The translations under genes and the position numbers were made by a program. From assembly GCA_023245265.1 (NCBI GenBank), contig JAHFKQ010000037.1, forward strand, positions 1-7,530: 7,530 bases of DNA. The letters are read 5' to 3'. The first letter of the stretch is position 1, and the number at the start of each line of letters is the position of its first letter. The DNA comes from Candidatus Collierbacteria bacterium (GTDB lineage: Bacteria; Patescibacteriota; Microgenomatia; UBA1400; MFAQ01). The notes under the pieces were generated by a model that was not told the origin of the DNA, ran no database searches, and worked only from the letters and a program-made list of their open reading frames with translations. Positions 4,980 through 7,530 of this stretch are shown here, piece by piece.

Positions 4980-5888
4980 GTGCTCAACCAATTCCAACGC
5001 TTTCTGTTATCTTGTTTAATATTATCCTTATCATTCTGTCGCACACAGCCTTCCCAAGCCCGGAAAGAGTTACCAAGAGTCGTCACTATCCTTTCTACTC
5101 AAGTGCCGCTCACCACCTCAATACCCGCTGAGATTACTCCTCCTTCAATTTACTGGCAGGATCTACCGATAATTCCCGATTTAACTCCGGAAGCTATCGC
5201 CATCTATCAACGGGGTTTATCTCTCGGGAATAACCCCCGGGCTTTTACCAAGATTGGCGATGGAGAAATTTCGGCGGGCTGGTTCTTAAAAACCTATGAT
5301 GGGGATCCTCAAAATTACCGACTCGGAGCCTATCAGGACTTAGAACAAACTATTGCCTATTTTTCCGGTTCATTTCGACATAGCAGTGTCGCTGCCAAAA
5401 GGGGATTTAACACCACCAAGATCTTGGATCCTAAGATGTCCGATCGGGCCCTCTGTCACAAAGATGAGTCGCCGTTAAAATGCGAGATCAGACTTTACCG
5501 ACCAAGTTTCGCTCTTATTTCCCTGGGCACCAATCAAGTCTGGGAAGCAGAAATCTTTATCCCGGAACTACAGGAAATTATTGAGACCCTTATTGAAAAT
5601 GGCGTAGTTCCCATCCTCTCGACCAAAGCCGATAATCTAGAAGGAGATCATCGCATCAATTTCGCCATTGCCGAACTGGCTAAAAAGTACCATCTGCCTC
5701 TTTGGAACTTTTGGAAAGTTTGTCAGGATCTGCCTAGTCATGGACTTCAAATCGATCAAGAGCATCTAACCTACATTCAAGATTACGACTTCACCAATCG
5801 GACCACCATGTCTTATGCCTGGCCAAATCGGAATCTCACCGCCCTTCAAGTCTTAGACATGCTTTACCAAAGCCTTAGTATTCCCTAA
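4980..5888 (+). CDS. Secreted SGNH/GDSL-hydrolase-like protein
   Basis: A 302-residue protein starting at GTG with an N-terminal signal segment (residues 7-20 hydrophobic; possible cleavage after PSQA near 27; the FC at 19-20 is a poor lipobox). The SGNH-fold blocks are recognisable: KIGDGEISAG (91-100) at the block I place, ALISLGTNQVW (178-188) at block III, and IDQEHLT (258-264) for the C-terminal Asp-His pair. The catalytic Ser of GDS is Gly here (GDG, 93-95), so hydrolase activity is doubtful unless Ser98 or another residue serves. KADNLEGDHRIN (216-227) and WPNRNLTALQVLD (281-293) recall a secreted family I know from Chloroflexi-like genomes, recalled rather than searched. Cys159 and Cys168 could form a disulfide. 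The gene has its own promoter and two terminators, so it appears separate from the transporter operon. The substrate is unknown. Confidence 0.75.
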   Translation: MLNQFQRFLLSCLILSLSFCRTQPSQARKELPRVVTILSTQVPLTTSIPAEITPPSIYWQDLPIIPDLTPEAIAIYQRGLSLGNNPRAFTKIGDGEISAGWFLKTYDGDPQNYRLGAYQDLEQTIAYFSGSFRHSSVAAKRGFNTTKILDPKMSDRALCHKDESPLKCEIRLYRPSFALISLGTNQVWEAEIFIPELQEIIETLIENGVVPILSTKADNLEGDHRINFAIAELAKKYHLPLWNFWKVCQDLPSHGLQIDQEHLTYIQDYDFTNRTTMSYAWPNRNLTALQVLDMLYQSLSIP

Positions 5889-5899
5889 GGCTTTTTTTT
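5872..5899 (+). terminator. Terminator built into the SGNH-like gene end
   Basis: GCCTTAG (5872-5878) pairs with CTAAGGC (5885-5891) around a six-base loop, followed by eight T (5892-5899). The stem includes the last five codons and the TAA stop, so there is no untranslated gap. Confidence 0.9.
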
Positions 5900-5911
5900 G
5901 TAAATAGGTGA

Positions 5912-6352
5912 TTATTTGCTCGCGCAGGTGAGCAAATCTTTTTTGTCTAGTCCCAAAAGCAAGAAACACTCTATCGTTTTGCCATTATAGGCATCCACCG
6001 ATTGTCCGGCACCTCCCGCTGACTTAGATAAGTCTAAAGTTAGTTCTTTTTCCAATAGATCTTTGACGATCACTATTTGAGCTTTACCCTTAATAGCACT
6101 GGTAAAGTCAATGGTCCAGGACTTTTTATCAATCTCACCCTGGATAGAGTAAAACTTGTCGGCTTCCAAAGGTGAAAACTTGGTTCCCAAACCGTTATTT
6201 AATCCCTCAAACAAAGTCTTCATCTCCGTCGGCATGACCTTAGCTGTCACCGGTAAAACCTTAGCTTTGGGGTACATTTTTAGATATGCCAACCCTAAGA
6301 CCAAAACGAGTAATAACCCTCCCAGTAACATCGTGGCCTTTTTTCCCTTCAT
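5912..6352 (-). CDS. Small membrane-anchored protein of unknown function
   Basis: 146 residues: a basic N-terminus (MKGKK), one hydrophobic segment at 8-24, then about 120 extracytoplasmic residues. This is a bitopic or secreted topology; no lipobox is present. The soluble part alternates polar and hydrophobic residues (SWTIDFTSA, AQIVIVKDLL, LTLDLSK), suggesting beta structure, and has a Gly/Ala-rich turn (SAGGAG, 111-116) and two cysteines (129, 143) that could pair outside the cell. I do not recognise a family. ATG 6352 has no Shine-Dalgarno; a TGn-extended -10 at 6388-6380 gives a leader of about 20 bases. It is divergent from the cold-shock gene and convergent with the SGNH-like gene. 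Confidence 0.75.
   Translation of the reverse strand: MKGKKATMLLGGLLLVLVLGLAYLKMYPKAKVLPVTAKVMPTEMKTLFEGLNNGLGTKFSPLEADKFYSIQGEIDKKSWTIDFTSAIKGKAQIVIVKDLLEKELTLDLSKSAGGAGQSVDAYNGKTIECFLLLGLDKKDLLTCASK
5914..5944 (+). terminator. Second plus-strand terminator, antisense to the small membrane protein
   Basis: ATTTGCTC (5914-5921) pairs perfectly with GAGCAAAT (5930-5937), followed by C and six T (5939-5944) on the plus strand. It lies within the last codons of the convergent minus-strand gene and backs up the terminator 15 bases upstream. Confidence 0.75.
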
Positions 6353-6379
6353 AGTTTTTGGATAACTAGCTAATAATTA

Positions 6380-6388
6380 ATACTACCA
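6380..6388 (-). promoter_or_regulatory. Extended -10 of the small membrane protein
   Basis: Minus-strand TGGTAGTAT. With AAAA before it, it forms a 10-bp inverted repeat (6383-6392 versus 6462-6471) with the promoter of the divergent cold-shock gene. No -35 is evident. Confidence 0.55.
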
Positions 6389-6465
6389 TTTTCGCTTGGC
6401 GGCACAAAGGTCGCCTGAGAGCCCTAAGAGTCAAAGTGCCAAAAGTAGCCAAATACCGCTAAAAA

Positions 6466-6474
6466 TGGTAGAAT
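6466..6474 (+). promoter_or_regulatory. Extended -10 of the cold-shock gene
   Basis: TGGTAGAAT is a TGn-extended -10 about 58 bases before the ATG. It is followed by the palindrome TAGCA-CT-TGCTA (6474-6485) around the expected start site, which could be an operator. Confidence 0.6.
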
Positions 6475-6487
6475 AGCACTTGCTATG

Positions 6488-6523
6488 TTGATAGAGTAGT
6501 AATTATTCAAACATTTCTATCAA
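6488..6523 (+). promoter_or_regulatory. Leader hairpin before the cold-shock gene
   Basis: TTGATAGA (6488-6495) and TCTATCAA (6516-6523) are a perfect 8-bp inverted repeat with a 20-base AT-rich loop, ending eight bases before the start codon. Structured leaders of cold-shock mRNAs are known to respond to temperature; that role is inferred here. Confidence 0.5.
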
Positions 6524-6531
6524 AAAATAAT

Positions 6532-6732
6532 ATGACAGGAACCGTTAAAACCAAAACAGACAAGGGATTTGGCTTCATTTCGAGAGAAGGAGAGACCAAA
6601 GACCTCTTTTTCCACTCCAATGACCTCAATGGTATTTCTTTCGATCAGCTTCAAGTTGGAGCCGTCGTCAGTTTCGACATCGAACAGGGACCCAAAGGCC
6701 CGAGTGCCAAGAATGTTCAGCTCGCTAAATAA
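6532..6732 (+). CDS. Cold-shock-domain (CspA-family) nucleic-acid-binding protein
   Basis: 66 residues, the usual length of a single cold-shock domain. RNP1 is KGFGFI (11-16). RNP2 is DLFFHS (24-29), a variant of the common DVFVH. The stretch VGAVVSFDIEQGPKGPSAKNV matches the last strands of the OB-fold. Such proteins bind single-stranded RNA or DNA in the cytoplasm and act as RNA chaperones, during cold shock or constitutively. The ATG has no Shine-Dalgarno; it follows an A-rich stretch and a leader hairpin. The gene stands alone between a divergent promoter region and a strong bidirectional terminator. The family call is secure; the conditions of expression are not visible. Confidence 0.95.
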   Translation: MTGTVKTKTDKGFGFISREGETKDLFFHSNDLNGISFDQLQVGAVVSFDIEQGPKGPSAKNVQLAK

Positions 6733-6752
6733 GATTTAGTTAGCCGAGATCC

Positions 6753-6779
6753 AAAAAACCCGCCTAAGGCGGGTTTTTT
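6753..6779. terminator. Bidirectional terminator
   Basis: AAAAAACCCGCC and GGCGGGTTTTTT pair perfectly around TAA, with T runs on both strands. It serves the cold-shock gene on the plus strand and the zinc-ribbon gene on the minus strand. Confidence 0.95.
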
Positions 6780-6805
6780 GTTGCCCCAATCCAAAATAAG
6801 CTCTT

Positions 6806-7438
6806 TTACTCAGCTTGGCTCTTGGTCGCAGTTTTGGCTTTCTTTTTGCCGGTTACAATCTTCTTACCTGAAGTAAGCTCAATCTTTTCCAAGATCTTCT
6901 CTGTCAGAGCTTCTGATGCCTCTTTAGGAGCTTCGGGGGTCAGTAGCTTGATAATTTTATCTAACTTCATATTGATGGCTTCCAGGTCTAAACCATTGTC
7001 TCTGGGGGTAAAGGTAGAAACATTTGTGCGCGAACCACGGTCACCATTTTTTTCGGCAAAACAGTTGCTACAGAGCACCGGTTTACCTTGAGTCGGTCTA
7101 AAGGGGACTTGGCAGTGTTCTCCACATTGATCACAAGTGGCACTAAACATCTGTCGATCGGAAAAATTGGAACCTCCACCATCTCTTTTATCAAACATCC
7201 GGGGAGCTCGGGACTCACCATAAGAGGACTCTCGGGAACCGCCACCTTGCATTTCGAAGCATTTACTGCAAAAAACCTCTTTACGGCCATTAGGCTTGAA
7301 AGGCACCTGACAGTTCGTACCACATTTGGCACAAATGGCATCGAACATCATCGGTCGCTCCGAACCTCGGTCGTTAAAATCTCTTTTGCCGTAACTTCCA
7401 CCACTAAAACCACTATTGCCCCTGTTTGAATATGTCAT
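6806..7438 (-). CDS. Double CxxC-x17-CxxC zinc-ribbon protein
   Basis: 210 residues with two zinc-ribbon modules: Cys36/39/57/60 and Cys102/105/123/126. Each has exactly 17 residues between the CxxC pairs and a shared core (C-x2-CG-x2-CQVPF-[KR]-P). This matches the CxxC-x17-CxxC domain known from CPR bacteria and some archaea. Around the modules are Gly/Arg/Ser-rich segments (1-29 and 64-95), resembling RGG-type RNA-binding tails. There is a short amphipathic helix (LEAINMKLDKIIKLL, 152-166) that may oligomerise, and a Lys-rich C-terminus (192-206). A nucleic-acid-binding role in the cytoplasm is likely but unproven; the precise function of the domain is not established. The ATG lies seven bases after a TATAAT box, so the mRNA is probably leaderless. 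It ends at the terminator shared with the cold-shock gene. Confidence 0.88.
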   Translation of the reverse strand: MTYSNRGNSGFSGGSYGKRDFNDRGSERPMMFDAICAKCGTNCQVPFKPNGRKEVFCSKCFEMQGGGSRESSYGESRAPRMFDKRDGGGSNFSDRQMFSATCDQCGEHCQVPFRPTQGKPVLCSNCFAEKNGDRGSRTNVSTFTPRDNGLDLEAINMKLDKIIKLLTPEAPKEASEALTEKILEKIELTSGKKIVTGKKKAKTATKSQAE

Positions 7439-7445
7439 AACCTAT

Positions 7446-7454
7446 ATTATAGCA
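7446..7454 (-). promoter_or_regulatory. Extended -10 giving a leaderless zinc-ribbon mRNA
   Basis: Minus-strand TGCTATAAT is an extended, consensus -10. Only seven bases separate it from ATG 7438, so transcription should start at or next to the A of the start codon. Confidence 0.7.
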
Positions 7455-7502
7455 TGAGATTGAAATGGGCCGATGGTGCCTATTATTCCGTTCCAAACAA
7501 AA

Positions 7503-7526
7503 GGCCTCTCGAAAAATCGAGAGACC
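7503..7526 (-). terminator. Terminator of a minus-strand gene beyond the right edge
   Basis: GGCCTCTCGA (7503-7512) and TCGAGAGACC (7517-7526) pair with one mismatch around an AAAA loop. On the minus strand the stem is followed by TTTTGTTT, so it should end a transcript entering from the right. Confidence 0.7.
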
Positions 7527-7530
7527 TTCT

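Noticed and set aside
4978..5019. Short frame from ATG 4978 after AGGAGG
   Set aside because: It stops after 13 codons. The overlapping GTG at 4980 opens the long SGNH-like frame at normal spacing.
7088..7429. Plus-strand frame opposite the zinc-ribbon gene
   Set aside because: It is a shadow of the minus-strand gene, with no ribosome-binding site and no recognisable motif.

Overview
The window looks like a small, streamlined bacterial genome of the Candidate Phyla Radiation (Patescibacteria, probably Microgenomates-like). This is inference. The supports are a double CxxC-x17-CxxC zinc-ribbon protein of the kind frequent in that group, mostly Shine-Dalgarno-less or leaderless starts, extended -10 promoters without clear -35 boxes, tight intergenic spacing, and moderate GC. 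No rRNA or other taxonomic marker is present.

Region 1 (1-1441, minus strand): tRNA-Pro(UGG), an OpgC-like multi-spanning membrane acyltransferase gene and tRNA-Gly(UCC) follow each other and end at an intrinsic terminator. The acyltransferase reads full-length from a GTG at 1353, but a single in-frame TGA (codon 51) interrupts it. Region 2 (1442-1878): a divergent promoter pair, tRNA-His(GUG), its terminator, and about 290 bases of non-coding structured repeats.

The most unusual signal is a cassette that follows two different tRNA genes: tRNA-Gly on the minus strand (1-133) and tRNA-His on the plus strand (about 1595-1802). Each copy has, in order, a near-identical terminator hairpin, an arm complementary to the T-arm of the adjacent tRNA, a conserved hairpin with a T/C mismatch and TAA loop (four compensatory base-pair changes between copies), a second hairpin, and a direct copy of that same tRNA's T-arm or 3' end. 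The arms match the neighbouring tRNA, not each other. I do not recognise it as a named family. It resembles a minimal element that has used tRNA 3' ends as attachment or target sites, or an RNA that mimics or binds them.

Region 3 (1879-4924, plus): a three-gene MacAB-type operon: membrane-anchored adaptor, ABC ATPase, and FtsX/MacB permease. The genes abut or overlap, and together should form an export or mechanotransmission complex in the cytoplasmic membrane. Region 4 (4916-5944): a secreted SGNH/GDSL-like protein with its own promoter and the strongest ribosome-binding site in the window, followed by two tandem terminators, one built into its own last codons and one antisense to the next gene. 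Region 5 (5912-7530): a small membrane-anchored protein of unknown function (minus), a cold-shock-domain protein (plus) expressed divergently from it, a shared bidirectional terminator, the zinc-ribbon protein (minus, apparently leaderless), and a terminator of a gene entering from the right on the minus strand.
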